NCBI RefSeq assembly: GCF_015277735.1
Contig: NZ_JADHDA010000004.1
Coordinates: 124,001 to 188,000 of the forward strand
DNA: 64,000 nt
From: Psychrobacter sp. NG254
GTDB lineage: Bacteria; Pseudomonadota; Gammaproteobacteria; Pseudomonadales; Moraxellaceae
Direction: 5' to 3'
Positions 9,161-17,664 of this stretch are shown piece after piece (position 1 is the stretch's first letter; the number at the start of each line of letters is the position of its first letter). The translations under genes were made by a program, and so were the position numbers. The notes under the pieces were generated by a model that worked only from the letters and a program-made list of their open reading frames with translations, was not told the DNA's origin and made no database searches.

Positions 9161-9290
9161 TGTTTGTCGGTCTTATGTCTATCCGCAATTAGAAAGACGG
9201 TAGTCGGTTTGCAATAAAGTCGAGAGACCAATAGATATATGCTCTGGTTATAAATTTTATAGCATGTTTGCCTGAAGTATATTAAAGCTA

Positions 9291-9319
9291 GGACATATCA
9301 AAGTTGGGACATATCAAAG
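9291..9319. repeat. 13-bp direct repeat GGACATATCAAAG
   Basis: Two perfect copies (9291-9303 and 9307-9319) with a 16-bp period lie upstream of the DEAD-box helicase gene. The spacing would suit a repeated protein-binding site, but no regulator is recognised. The rest of the 9161-9489 interval shows no gene. Confidence 0.55.
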
Positions 9320-9489
9320 ACGGCAACACATCGATATCAGTAGTATCGTATCGCTTTTAAAGTGACGCCGCGATATTTGTAGATTTGATACCATGACCGT
9401 TACGGTTCAACAGACCTTAATATGCATGAGAATATAAAGCGTGTTTAGAATGAATAAAATACAAGCAATTAATTTAAAAGGATATTTTT

Positions 9490-10644
9490 TTGAGTAATTT
9501 TACGACGTTTACGGATCTGCCGCTTACGGATGCGACCTTACGCGCAGTGAGTGATTTGGGCTTTACTGCATTGACGCCTATTCAAGCAAAAATATTACCC
9601 CATACATTGGCCCATCAAGATGCGATTGGACAAGCGCAAACTGGAACGGGTAAGACCGCAACGTTCTTGATAACCATCATGGAAGCGTTGCTCAAGCGTC
9701 CTTTTGCTCATGATGAAGAGCGTTATTTGGGTGAGCCGCGTGCCGTGATCATGGCACCAACTCGCGAGCTGGCGCAACAGATATTTGATGACTGTATTAC
9801 GTTGACCAAATATACCTCGCTTCATAGTGTCTGTATCATGGGTGGTACCAACTATGAGACTCAGCAGCATGAGCTTGAACGTCAATATGTCGATATTTTG
9901 GTGGCGACACCTGGTCGTCTGATTGATCTTGCCAACAAAGGCATGGTCTATTTAGACCGCGTAGAAGTGTTGGTATTAGATGAAGCAGATCGCATGCTTG
10001 ATATGGGGTTTATTCCTGATATAAAACGCTTGGTTGGTCGGATGCCAGCCAACACAGATCGTCAAAGCCTACTGTTCTCTGCTACCTTTAATCAAGACGT
10101 GATGAACTTGGCTTATCGCTGGTTACATGAACCACAGTTTGTCGAAATCGAGCCAGAACATAAAACCAGTGAATTGGTCGATCAGCATTTTTACTTACTG
10201 ACAGAAGATCAAAAGTTAGAAGCGTTAGAGCGTATTATCAGTGATAAAGCAGTCGAAAAAGTGATTGTATTTGCCAACCGCAAAGATCAAGTAAAGCGCT
10301 TGTATCACAAGCTGCGCCAAGCGCATAACATTGTCATGTTATCAGGTGATGTGATCCAGCAAAAACGTGAGAAATACTTACAGCGTTTTAAGGATGGTCA
10401 TGCTTCTATTTTGGTCGCGACAGATGTCGCAGGACGCGGTATTCATGTGGATGATATTAGCCATGTGGTCAATTATACGCTGCCTGATCAGCCAGACGAT
10501 TATGTACATCGTATCGGCCGTACGGGACGCGCAGGCCAGACAGGGATTAGCATCAGTTTTGTGAGTGAGGATGATGCCTTTAATGTACCCGCATTAGAAA
10601 AGCACTTGGACACTAAGTTTGCATTAGAGCAGTGGCAGCCATAG
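9490..10644 (+). CDS. DEAD-box ATP-dependent RNA helicase (RhlB-like)
   Basis: A 384-aa DEAD-box core with all motifs: Q motif (LTPIQAKILP), AQTGTGKT (I), PTRELAQQ (Ia), DEADRMLD (II), SATF (III), ATDVAGRGIHVDD (V) and HRIGRTGRAG (VI). There is essentially no C-terminal extension. The start is a TTG at 9490, chosen because AAAAGGA lies 8 bases upstream and MSNFTTFTDL matches the usual family N-terminus; no in-frame ATG is close by. It unwinds RNA in decay or ribosome assembly. Being next to a csp gene suggests cold relevance. RhlB is the closest guess, but RhlE-type proteins are related, so no symbol is given. Confidence 0.93.
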   Translation: MSNFTTFTDLPLTDATLRAVSDLGFTALTPIQAKILPHTLAHQDAIGQAQTGTGKTATFLITIMEALLKRPFAHDEERYLGEPRAVIMAPTRELAQQIFDDCITLTKYTSLHSVCIMGGTNYETQQHELERQYVDILVATPGRLIDLANKGMVYLDRVEVLVLDEADRMLDMGFIPDIKRLVGRMPANTDRQSLLFSATFNQDVMNLAYRWLHEPQFVEIEPEHKTSELVDQHFYLLTEDQKLEALERIISDKAVEKVIVFANRKDQVKRLYHKLRQAHNIVMLSGDVIQQKREKYLQRFKDGHASILVATDVAGRGIHVDDISHVVNYTLPDQPDDYVHRIGRTGRAGQTGISISFVSEDDAFNVPALEKHLDTKFALEQWQP

Positions 10645-10667
10645 TACTATATTGACCCTTACAATAA

Positions 10668-10705
10668 AAAGAGCCTGTAAAACAATTATGTTTTACAGGC
10701 TCTTT
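10668..10705. terminator. Bidirectional terminator between the helicase and TauE/SafE-like genes
   Basis: A 16-bp perfect stem (10668-10683 with 10690-10705, core GAGCCTGTAAAAC) has a 6-nt loop and A/T runs on both sides. It lies between convergent genes. Confidence 0.9.
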
Positions 10706-10764
10706 TGTTATGGCTTTTATACACCTTGTCAGCTAAGTACTGATCTGGATTACTTCGTCACTAT

Positions 10765-11661
10765 TCAATGTGCGTGCGCTGTTGGTTCTTGTTCGTTTTC
10801 TGCATGAGCGGGCATGGTACTCATGTCATGCATGCTATGCTCCATATCCTCATCCATCGTCATCTCTGACCCCATGTCATGACCTTCATGATGCATGGCG
10901 CTCATATCATGATTCTCTGCCATGTCAGCATCCAACATCATTGCAGTATGACTACTATGATCCATGGCAGCCATATCATGCCCGCCATGCATACCTGCCA
11001 TCATGATGGGCACGATAGCAACTGCCAACCCAGATATTACCATGACAGCACCGTTAAGCTGTCTCAAGCGAAAACGGCCAATCTTGTCACGCAACCAACC
11101 AACTGTCTCATGTGTGGCGACTAGCATCGGTACAGTTCCTAAACCGAAAACGAGCATCAATGCGGCACCGCTCAGCGGATTATGAGCGACCACGGCAATC
11201 AGCAGGGCACCATAAACCAGTCCACAAGGTAAAAACCCCCACAGCAGGCCAGCGGTCAATGCTCTTGGAAACGTATTGAGCGGAAATACCTTTTGACGTA
11301 GTGGACTAAGATACTGCCAAAAGCGCATCCCAAAACGCTCAAGCTTGGTCAAAAACGGCGCGCCAAGCATGGTAACACCCACAAATACTAGTACCAGTCC
11401 CAATAAGATGCGCGGCATACTATTGCCGCGCATCAATGGCTCTAATACAGTAATACCAATCAATCCTGCAACCAAACCCAACGTGGCATAACTCGTTAAG
11501 CGTCCAATGTGATAGGTGGCAACCAGTGCGCGGCGTTTAGTGGGGCTGACATCTTTCATAGACAGTCCAAACGCTGTCACCAGCCCGCCACACATACCTA
11601 AGCAATGCGGTGACCCAAAAAATCCCATGAATAATGCCGCAACGAGTAAAGCTGTGGTCAT
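10765..11661 (-). CDS. TauE/SafE-like (DsbD_2/UreH-type) membrane protein with His/Met-rich C-terminus
   Basis: A 298-aa protein with about six membrane helices in the first 220 residues and the family signature GSPHCLGMCGG near residues 16-26. The last 75 residues are soluble and very rich in His, Met, Asp and Glu (repeats such as HGGHDM, HDMSAMHHEGHDM). Such composition is typical of copper-binding segments. Genes of this family often follow ccoS in cbb3 oxidase clusters, and ccoS is the next gene upstream here. A role in copper supply for cytochrome oxidase assembly is therefore a reasonable inference, not shown. AGGAG precedes the ATG at 11661. Confidence 0.85.
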   Translation of the reverse strand: MTTALLVAALFMGFFGSPHCLGMCGGLVTAFGLSMKDVSPTKRRALVATYHIGRLTSYATLGLVAGLIGITVLEPLMRGNSMPRILLGLVLVFVGVTMLGAPFLTKLERFGMRFWQYLSPLRQKVFPLNTFPRALTAGLLWGFLPCGLVYGALLIAVVAHNPLSGAALMLVFGLGTVPMLVATHETVGWLRDKIGRFRLRQLNGAVMVISGLAVAIVPIMMAGMHGGHDMAAMDHSSHTAMMLDADMAENHDMSAMHHEGHDMGSEMTMDEDMEHSMHDMSTMPAHAENEQEPTAHAH

Positions 11662-11800
11662 GAATGCATCTCCTACAAATGGTGAAAAGCAAAACTATCA
11701 ATATCATTATTAAAAAATGTTAGTCAATGTGCCTATATTTATAGCACCATCTTTTTTGGCTATCGGTAGTCTTTAGCGCTTTAAGCCTAATAAGCACGGC

Positions 11801-12118
11801 TTAGCGTTTGGCATTTTTATCTATGTCAGAATGGCTGATAGTGTCTGCATCCTTCACGGTATTGGCATGCCCACTATTATTAGCACTGTCATCATAGAGG
11901 TCATCATCAAGCAGGACGTCATGAGGTGATACACTTGATACGGGACGCTCATGCGCTTGCATGGTTTGACGACGCTCTTGACGATCCTCTAAGATAATAC
12001 GCTGTGAGGCATTATCCAGGTCTTCAAACTGGTTGGATTTGACGGCGTAGCGTACTGCCCAAATCGCAACCACAAACAACATAAGACTCAATGGGATTAA
12101 TAAAAATATACTAAGCAT
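11801..12118 (-). CDS. ccoS: cbb3-type cytochrome oxidase maturation protein CcoS
   Basis: A 105-aa protein with one N-terminal membrane helix (about residues 2-24) followed by the CcoS signature (WAVRYAVKSNQFEDLD). CcoS is needed for cofactor insertion into cbb3-type cytochrome oxidase. The family is usually 50-75 aa; this copy has an additional hydrophilic, acidic tail of about 50 residues. It lies 139 bp upstream of the TauE/SafE-like gene in the same direction. The ccoNOQP and ccoGHI genes are not in this window, so the maturation gene is separated from them. Confidence 0.88.
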   Translation of the reverse strand: MLSIFLLIPLSLMLFVVAIWAVRYAVKSNQFEDLDNASQRIILEDRQERRQTMQAHERPVSSVSPHDVLLDDDLYDDSANNSGHANTVKDADTISHSDIDKNAKR

Positions 12119-12190
12119 AGCGATCTCTTTAGTAGCAATCTCTTATTATACACCCATCATTACGTCAAATGACTTAGTTCAGGTCAATCG

Positions 12191-12988
12191 TTATTCACTT
12201 GGTGTTTTTGTCGCATTACCTCTAGGAGTGAGCAGCTGCTGCGCCGTTACGTCATTGGCATGGCGACAGTTCATCTGCGGACGTATCACATCCCGTAGAT
12301 AAGCGGCAATCTCATAAACAGCACGGCGTGAATGACTCAGGTTTTGTGCAGGTTTCATCCAGTCGCGTCGTACAGGCAAAGGCGCACTAAGAGGCGTGCT
12401 GTTGATACCATTTAACGCAAACTGTCTGCGAGCACGTGCCATATGGTAGCTGTCAGTAATGAGGTAGACATGATGTAGTGGGATGCGTTTGGCAGTAAAA
12501 CGGGCATTTTCACAGGTGTTCATGCTGGCGTTTTCACTGATCAGTCCATCAATACCATGCTCTATCAGCCATTGTCCAAGCCAAGGGGCTTCAGCGCCAC
12601 TCAATACAATGGGTAGAGGCAGGTCATGATAAGCACCCGCTGCGGTACGAGCACGGTTGAGACTATAGCGATTGAGAATGATCTGATTATTATTGTCATT
12701 GGTCAGTCCGCCACCTAGCACGACGTAAGCGGTAGGCGGTGAGCTTGTGGCGACAGAAGGCATGGCGGGCAGTGGTAATAGCATCAATACATAAACGACC
12801 GCTTGTGAGAACAGCGGTGTGAATAGGCTTATCAGCATTAAAATAACAGACGTCGAGCCTAATATAAAGGTGACGTTGATGATGCGAAATAGCTTTATTA
12901 AGCGTTCAGCTGAACGCAAATAGCTTCGCCACAAACGTTTGGACCATGATGGTTTAAACCACATGCTCAGCAGACCCAGTCGAGCCAT
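12191..12988 (-). CDS. DUF218 (YdcF/ElyC-type) envelope protein
   Basis: A 265-aa protein with an N-terminal hydrophobic region (about residues 35-75) and a DUF218 domain: YVVLGGGLTND, LSGAEA, EN...T.ENA and LITDSYHMARA. The E. coli relatives are ElyC, involved in envelope integrity and lipid-carrier metabolism, SanA and YdcF. Its start overlaps the end of murB by 35 bp, so it is probably translated from the same mRNA; an ATG at 12964 is an alternative start. The murB link is consistent with a peptidoglycan-related role, but the substrate is unknown. Confidence 0.85.
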   Translation of the reverse strand: MARLGLLSMWFKPSWSKRLWRSYLRSAERLIKLFRIINVTFILGSTSVILMLISLFTPLFSQAVVYVLMLLPLPAMPSVATSSPPTAYVVLGGGLTNDNNNQIILNRYSLNRARTAAGAYHDLPLPIVLSGAEAPWLGQWLIEHGIDGLISENASMNTCENARFTAKRIPLHHVYLITDSYHMARARRQFALNGINSTPLSAPLPVRRDWMKPAQNLSHSRRAVYEIAAYLRDVIRPQMNCRHANDVTAQQLLTPRGNATKTPSE

Positions 12989-14102
12989 CAGCGTTTACCC
13001 ATACAGGCTCACGCGATAACTGAATCGCAAATTTTATATATACCGTGTCAGCGATGTAATGCTGCGCTATCGCGACATCTTCTTGAGTGGCTTGATAAGG
13101 GGTATGATTGGTTAACACTAGGGCTTGCTGCTGGTGAGTGACAATAGGGGCAACGCCGCCACCTTTTAATCCTGCCTGCTCAATGAGCCAGCCTGCAGCC
13201 ACTTTCGTCATCGCATCAGGCATTGGATAGCCAACGATCGTAGGATAAATGGCTTGCAGCGCCATAAACTGCTCCTGAGCAATAATAGGATTCTGAAAAA
13301 AACTGCCACAATTGGGCAATTGCTTAGGGTCAGGCAGTTTCTGTTGACGAATATCTATAATCGCTTGCATCACATCATGCGGGGTGGGCAGCTTGCGTCC
13401 TTGCTGATCAGCGTAGCGCTGCGCTATGGTTTGAACATCACCATAACTGGCTAAAATATTGGTTGGATCAGTATGCAGTCTGAACCCCACACGGCTGATT
13501 AGCCAAGTGTTTGGTGTACGCTTAAAGATACTGTCACGATAGCCAAATGCACAGTCGCTCGCTGATAAGTGGTGCCAAGTCTGGGTGGGTAGATGATATG
13601 CACGTACGTATTGTAGGCAATCCTCTAGCTGTACTCCATAAGCACCGATGTTTTGTACCGGTGCGGCACCAGTGAGACCCGGTATCAGCGCAAGGTTTTC
13701 TAACCCGTACCACCCTTGATTGACGGTATGTACCACCAAATCATGCCAGTTTTCACCTGCCATGACCTCGATATCGACGTAATCATCCGTTTGAGCAACG
13801 ATATCAATACCGCGCATTTTTGGCTGCAATACTATGGCGTTTAGTTCTGCTGGCAAGAGAACATTGCTACCACCAGATAACACAAATAGTGGGCGCTTAC
13901 GTGCTGCACCTTCAGCATACGTTGTCATAAAATCGTCAAGCTGTGCCTCATCCGTCAATGTGACAACTGTGTCAGCGAGACAGGCTAATGCCATGGTATT
14001 GGCCTGTGACAGATCACTTGAACTGCTGGCTAGTAGATCTATCGAAGAACCAGTTGCAGTCAATGGTTGAGTACTCAGATCAAGAGGTGCAGCTTGGGTC
14101 AT
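12954..14102 (-). CDS. murB: UDP-N-acetylenolpyruvoylglucosamine reductase
   Basis: MurB is the FAD enzyme that reduces UDP-GlcNAc-enolpyruvate to UDP-MurNAc using NADPH. The FAD-binding stretch LSGGSNVLLP, the type I signature GAAPVQNIGAYGVQLED, YRDSIFK and the catalytic serine segment NCGSFFQNP are all present. I chose the ATG at 14102 (382 aa) over 14132; both leave an N-terminal extension of about 45 residues before the usual MurB start, with no recognisable domain. The downstream DUF218 gene overlaps its 3' end. Confidence 0.96.
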   Translation of the reverse strand: MTQAAPLDLSTQPLTATGSSIDLLASSSSDLSQANTMALACLADTVVTLTDEAQLDDFMTTYAEGAARKRPLFVLSGGSNVLLPAELNAIVLQPKMRGIDIVAQTDDYVDIEVMAGENWHDLVVHTVNQGWYGLENLALIPGLTGAAPVQNIGAYGVQLEDCLQYVRAYHLPTQTWHHLSASDCAFGYRDSIFKRTPNTWLISRVGFRLHTDPTNILASYGDVQTIAQRYADQQGRKLPTPHDVMQAIIDIRQQKLPDPKQLPNCGSFFQNPIIAQEQFMALQAIYPTIVGYPMPDAMTKVAAGWLIEQAGLKGGGVAPIVTHQQQALVLTNHTPYQATQEDVAIAQHYIADTVYIKFAIQLSREPVWVNADGSTGSAEHVV

Positions 14103-14198
14103 AATATAGCCTATGTGGCAAATAGATAACAAATTACATCACATTTATTATAAAGGATACAGCGCGTAGAAGTCGTAAAAATATAGCTCTTATCGATA

Positions 14199-14250
14199 AG
14201 GTATGTCCTAATTCTTAAAAATCATGTCCTCATCCTTAAAATCAGGGCAT
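14199..14250. repeat. Tandem degenerate copies of the GGGCGTGTCCTCATT-type repeat
   Basis: The stretch holds GGTATGTCCTAATTCTTAAAA, then CATGTCCTCATCCTTAAAA, then GGGCATGTC. These are clustered relatives of the repeat at 24889 and 51721, lying between the phosphatase gene and murB. Confidence 0.4.
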
Positions 14251-14264
14251 GTCTATAACCTATC

Positions 14265-14762
14265 TTAGCAATATTTCCAACTTTCTATCCAAGCTTGTGC
14301 ACTGGATTCGATGCGCTCAATCACTTCTTCAAAATCATCACCATCGCCTTTATAAGGATCTGGCACATCATTACCGCCATAGGTAGGGTCTTCTTCGCTG
14401 AATAAGGCGAGCTTTGCCAAAGTGTTTTCTGTATCTGTGATGCCATCTTTGATGGCTTGTAGATCAGCCAAATTTTGCGCATCCATGGCCAAAATCAAAT
14501 CAAATTTTTGAAAGTCATTGGCATTTATCTGGCGGGCGATGAGCTTATTAATCTTATAGCCGTGTGACTTTGCATGGCGCTGTGAACGCTTGTCAGGTGC
14601 ATCACCGACGTGCACATCACTGGTGCCCGCTGAGTCTATCTTGATTGACAATCCGGCAATCGCCGCTTGCTGGCGAAAAACCTCTTCGGCCGTTGGAGAA
14701 CGACAGATATTACCTAAACAAACCAATAGTACAGAAGAGGGCGTACAGGATTTCATCAACAT
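14265..14762 (-). CDS. Low-molecular-weight protein-tyrosine phosphatase
   Basis: A 165-aa LMW-PTP. The P-loop CLGNICRSPTAE (C-x5-R-S) is near the N-terminus and the general-acid segment DPYKGDGDDFEEV is near the C-terminus. It removes phosphate from tyrosine; in bacteria such enzymes often oppose BY-kinases in capsule control or act on arginine phosphate. The ATG at 14762 is chosen because AAGG lies about 10 bases upstream; an in-frame ATG at 14837 lacks a ribosome site. No kinase or polysaccharide genes are nearby, so the partner is unknown. Confidence 0.92.
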   Translation of the reverse strand: MLMKSCTPSSVLLVCLGNICRSPTAEEVFRQQAAIAGLSIKIDSAGTSDVHVGDAPDKRSQRHAKSHGYKINKLIARQINANDFQKFDLILAMDAQNLADLQAIKDGITDTENTLAKLALFSEEDPTYGGNDVPDPYKGDGDDFEEVIERIESSAQAWIESWKYC

Positions 14763-14983
14763 AATGTGACCTTCTATAACAAAAAAAACATGCCATAAGA
14801 AGCTCACAGTGTTAGCGCGGCTTTTATTAGCATGCAATCGATTGAATCAGCTGCTAGCGTAACGCCTAATGTCTTGAATGGCAAGGATAGAGATTAAACA
14901 ATAGCGTCACTTGTCATGGTTTTGACGCAGTATTATGCATAGCAATATCATGTAATGAAATAGCAACCAAGGATAGGGCTATA

Positions 14984-15403
14984 TTATTCTTGGTTGCTTT
15001 TAAAGCGATGCAAATCACGACGCTCTTTCTTATTGGGCTTATTATCCGGACGAGCGAGGTTAGCAAGTTTGCGCTGTTCAGCATAGTAAGCACGTCGTGT
15101 CTCACTTTCTTTGGTTTCTGAATACAAGACCTCGGCGGCAGCAGCATTGCCGCGCTGTGCCGTTAGGGCCTCAACGGTGACGGTTTTTTCCGTCATGGCA
15201 GTGGCTGAACCTTGACGAATGGTAAGCTCATCTCCGACTGAGATCTCCTTACTGGTCTTTACGCGGCTACCGGCATAGTGTACTCGGCCACTTTCGATCG
15301 CTTGCTTGGCAAGGGTACGTGTACGATAAAAACGTGCGGCCCACAGCCATTTATCGAGACGGATTTTGACCAACCCTTGAGAGTTGTCAGTATTGTTCTT
15401 CAT
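14984..15403 (-). CDS. hslR: Heat-shock protein 15-like S4-domain RNA-binding protein
   Basis: A 139-aa protein with an S4 domain at its start (RLDKWLWAARFYRTRTLAKQAIESGRV) and a basic C-terminal tail. Hsp15 binds free 50S subunits carrying nascent chains and helps recycle stalled ribosomes. The ATG at 15403 is preferred; a GTG three codons upstream is possible. The gene stands alone, followed by a 221-bp gap. The assignment as hslR orthologue is strong, although other short S4 proteins exist. Confidence 0.9.
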   Translation of the reverse strand: MKNNTDNSQGLVKIRLDKWLWAARFYRTRTLAKQAIESGRVHYAGSRVKTSKEISVGDELTIRQGSATAMTEKTVTVEALTAQRGNAAAAEVLYSETKESETRRAYYAEQRKLANLARPDNKPNKKERRDLHRFKSNQE

Positions 15404-15472
15404 AAGTGCCACTCTGTATTTGTTTTTATACTAACTAATATTAGGGCAAATTTGATATTTGCAAATAGATTT

Positions 15473-15508
15473 TATGACTATGACTATGACTATGACTATG
15501 ACTATGAC
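15473..15508. repeat. Hexanucleotide tandem repeat (TATGAC)x6
   Basis: Six perfect tandem copies of TATGAC lie between the hslR start and the Excalibur gene end. Such tracts can change copy number by slippage. It lies about 70 bp upstream of hslR, so it could alter promoter spacing. Confidence 0.95.
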
Positions 15509-15599
15509 ATGAGGGACAGTGCTGACGTGAATGAATGAGCAACAGCGTTAGCAATGGCTTTCGTTTGTAATACCTCATCTGTCTTTTAAGGGGGTTATA

Positions 15600-15977
15600 T
15601 CAGTGACACCACTGCTGCTCACAAGGTATACCATCGTTATTGCCATCCATTTTTGTACTCGGGCAATTATTAATGAAATAAGTGGCCTCTGCACAGGATG
15701 TCATTTGAGAGCAGTGTTGTCTACCGTCACATGAAAACGCTGAAGCTGCTGGCTGGGTATTCAGAACAGGAGATATAGTGGACTCTGAAGAGGGGTCTAC
15801 ATCCACGTAGGTAAGCGGTATGTCATCAATATCAGTAGCGGTAAGAGCAGGTTGGGTGACAACATTTGCTGCTGCATTGGTTGCAGGTTGCTTGATCGTA
15901 TGTTTGGGTTGAAGCAATCTATAACCTATCAGCACGAAAATCAGTAAGGTTATTATCACTAATATTTTATTTATCAC
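15600..15977 (-). CDS. Excalibur calcium-binding domain protein
   Basis: A 125-aa protein with an N-terminal membrane anchor (residues 4-21), a low-complexity linker rich in Ala, Thr and Pro, and a C-terminal Excalibur domain. The domain shows paired cysteines (FSCDGRQHCSQM, SCAEA, NNCP) and the Ca2+-binding DGNNDGIPCE loop. These domains are extracellular or periplasmic and often accompany nucleases; no nuclease domain is present here. The start codon is GTG at 15977. The gene is downstream of ilvA in the same direction, separated by a hairpin. Confidence 0.88.
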   Translation of the reverse strand: MINKILVIITLLIFVLIGYRLLQPKHTIKQPATNAAANVVTQPALTATDIDDIPLTYVDVDPSSESTISPVLNTQPAASAFSCDGRQHCSQMTSCAEATYFINNCPSTKMDGNNDGIPCEQQWCH

Positions 15978-16016
15978 TGTGCCATACCTACTAGCTCATA
16001 ATCACGATTAATCTGA

Positions 16017-16052
16017 CGCTGGCAGTTTCAATCAATCGAGAAACTGCCAGCG
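16017..16052 (-). terminator. Hairpin after ilvA
   Basis: A 12-bp perfect stem (CGCTGGCAGTTT / AAACTGCCAGCG) with a 12-nt loop lies 59 bp past the ilvA stop on the minus strand. The following sequence is not strongly T-rich, so it may be a weak terminator or an mRNA-stabilising stem. Confidence 0.55.
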
Positions 16053-16110
16053 CGTACGATACTTTAAGTGCGTTTTTATTCACATGCTCTGACTTGCTAA
16101 CGCGCTTTTG

Positions 16111-17664
16111 CTATTTTAAAAACAACTGATAGCCAATATTGTCATTGAGCATGGTGCAGTCATAACCAATATCTAGAAGGGCATCTTGTAGCTGACGAGA
16201 ATTGCCTTCTGAGGCTTGTAGTCCAACCAACACCCGACCTTCAGCAGCACCATGATTGCGATAATGGAATAGGGTGATGTTAAAGTCATCGCCCAATTTT
16301 TCTAAGAAGGTCAGTAGTGCGCCTGGACGCTCTGGGAATACGATACTCAGCAGCTGCTCATTTTCGACATGAGCATGCCCACCGATTAGATGGCGAATAT
16401 GCGATTTGGCGATATCATCATCGGTTAAGTCGTGCGCCGTATAGCCATCGGCCGCCAACTGATTACTGATGGTTTGACGCTCTTTATCGCCTTCTTTTAA
16501 GGCAATACCAACAAAGATTGAGGCAGGCTCCCTCGAGTCTGGTGATTTTTTGCTGTCCGCACGATAGTTAAACTCAGTGATGTTACGGCCATGCAGACTG
16601 CGACAGAAGTTTAAGAATGCACCAGTCTGCTCGGGGATAGTCACTGCAAAGATGGCTTCTTTTTTCTCACCAATCTCAGTACGCTCGGCGATATAACGCA
16701 GACGATCAAAATTCATATTGGCACCGCAAATTATACCAACGCAGTTTTTGTCTTGTATGTTATTGGCTGTCAGATATTTTTTCATGCCAGCGACTGACAA
16801 TGCACCAGCAGGTTCAACGATGCTGCGGTTTTCTTCAAAGATGTCTTTAATCGCTGCACAGACTTCGTCATTGGTACAAGTGATGACTTCAGGTTCAACG
16901 ATAGGGCCTGAATTATCGCTCTTTTGAGTGCGTATCACATCAAAAGGCAGCTCGCCAATTTGAGCCACTGCCACACCATCGACGAACAATCCAACTTGTT
17001 CAAGTTTGACGCGCTCGCCAGTTTCTAGTGCGGCCTTGAGGCAGGCGGACTGCTCAGCCTCCACCGCGATGACTTTGACGTGCGGCGCCACTTCACCTAA
17101 GAAGGCGGCAACACCTGAAATCAAACCACCACCACCAACCGCCACAAACACGTAGTCCATATTACGCCACTGCTGGGTCAGCTCGAGTCCGATCGTACCT
17201 TGTCCTGCAATGACCAATTCATCATCATAAGGCGGTATGAAAGTGAGGCCTTCACGCTCAGCGCGGTCAATCGCATAGCGGTTTGCTTGGTCAAAACTGT
17301 CCCCATGCAGATCAACATGACCACCCAGCGCTCTGACAGCATCGACTTTGATGTCGGGCGTGGTGGTTGGCATCACGATGATATTGTTTAGTGATAGTCT
17401 ACGTGCAGAATAAGCCACGCCTTGTGCATGATTACCTGCTGATGCACAAATGACGCCGCGCGCTTTTTGCTCATCGCTTAACTGGCTGATACGGTTGTAA
17501 GCGCCGCGCAATTTAAAGGATTTGACCGGCTGTAAGTCTTCGCGTTTAAATCGAATGTCATTGGCAAAACGTTGGGTCAGCTTGGGCGCCGTTTCAAGTG
17601 GTGTTTGAATAGCAACGTCATAGACGGTGGCTTGTAAGATGGCTCGTACCCAGTGTGACAGCAT
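16111..17664 (-). CDS. ilvA: Threonine ammonia-lyase, biosynthetic
   Basis: IlvA deaminates threonine to 2-oxobutanoate, the first committed step to isoleucine, using PLP. The PLP lysine is in the KSFKLRGAYN motif near the N-terminus, and the phosphate-binding loop is VGGGGLISG. The protein has two C-terminal ACT-like regulatory domains (starting near AIFAVTIPEQTGAFL and LLSIVFPERPGALL), as expected for the isoleucine-inhibited biosynthetic form. The ATG at 17664 is chosen because TAGGA lies upstream, giving 517 aa; the longer in-frame start has no such support. It is divergent from rpiA, the arrangement common in gammaproteobacteria. Confidence 0.97.
   Translation of the reverse strand: MLSHWVRAILQATVYDVAIQTPLETAPKLTQRFANDIRFKREDLQPVKSFKLRGAYNRISQLSDEQKARGVICASAGNHAQGVAYSARRLSLNNIIVMPTTTPDIKVDAVRALGGHVDLHGDSFDQANRYAIDRAEREGLTFIPPYDDELVIAGQGTIGLELTQQWRNMDYVFVAVGGGGLISGVAAFLGEVAPHVKVIAVEAEQSACLKAALETGERVKLEQVGLFVDGVAVAQIGELPFDVIRTQKSDNSGPIVEPEVITCTNDEVCAAIKDIFEENRSIVEPAGALSVAGMKKYLTANNIQDKNCVGIICGANMNFDRLRYIAERTEIGEKKEAIFAVTIPEQTGAFLNFCRSLHGRNITEFNYRADSKKSPDSREPASIFVGIALKEGDKERQTISNQLAADGYTAHDLTDDDIAKSHIRHLIGGHAHVENEQLLSIVFPERPGALLTFLEKLGDDFNITLFHYRNHGAAEGRVLVGLQASEGNSRQLQDALLDIGYDCTMLNDNIGYQLFLK

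Noticed and set aside
10770..11185. Several plus-strand frames rich in His/Met over the TauE/SafE-like gene
   Set aside because: They are antisense shadows of the repetitive His/Met tail codons on the minus strand.
15278..15538. An 86-codon frame ending in a YD repeat
   Set aside because: The repeat is the translation of the TATGAC tract, and the rest is antisense to hslR.
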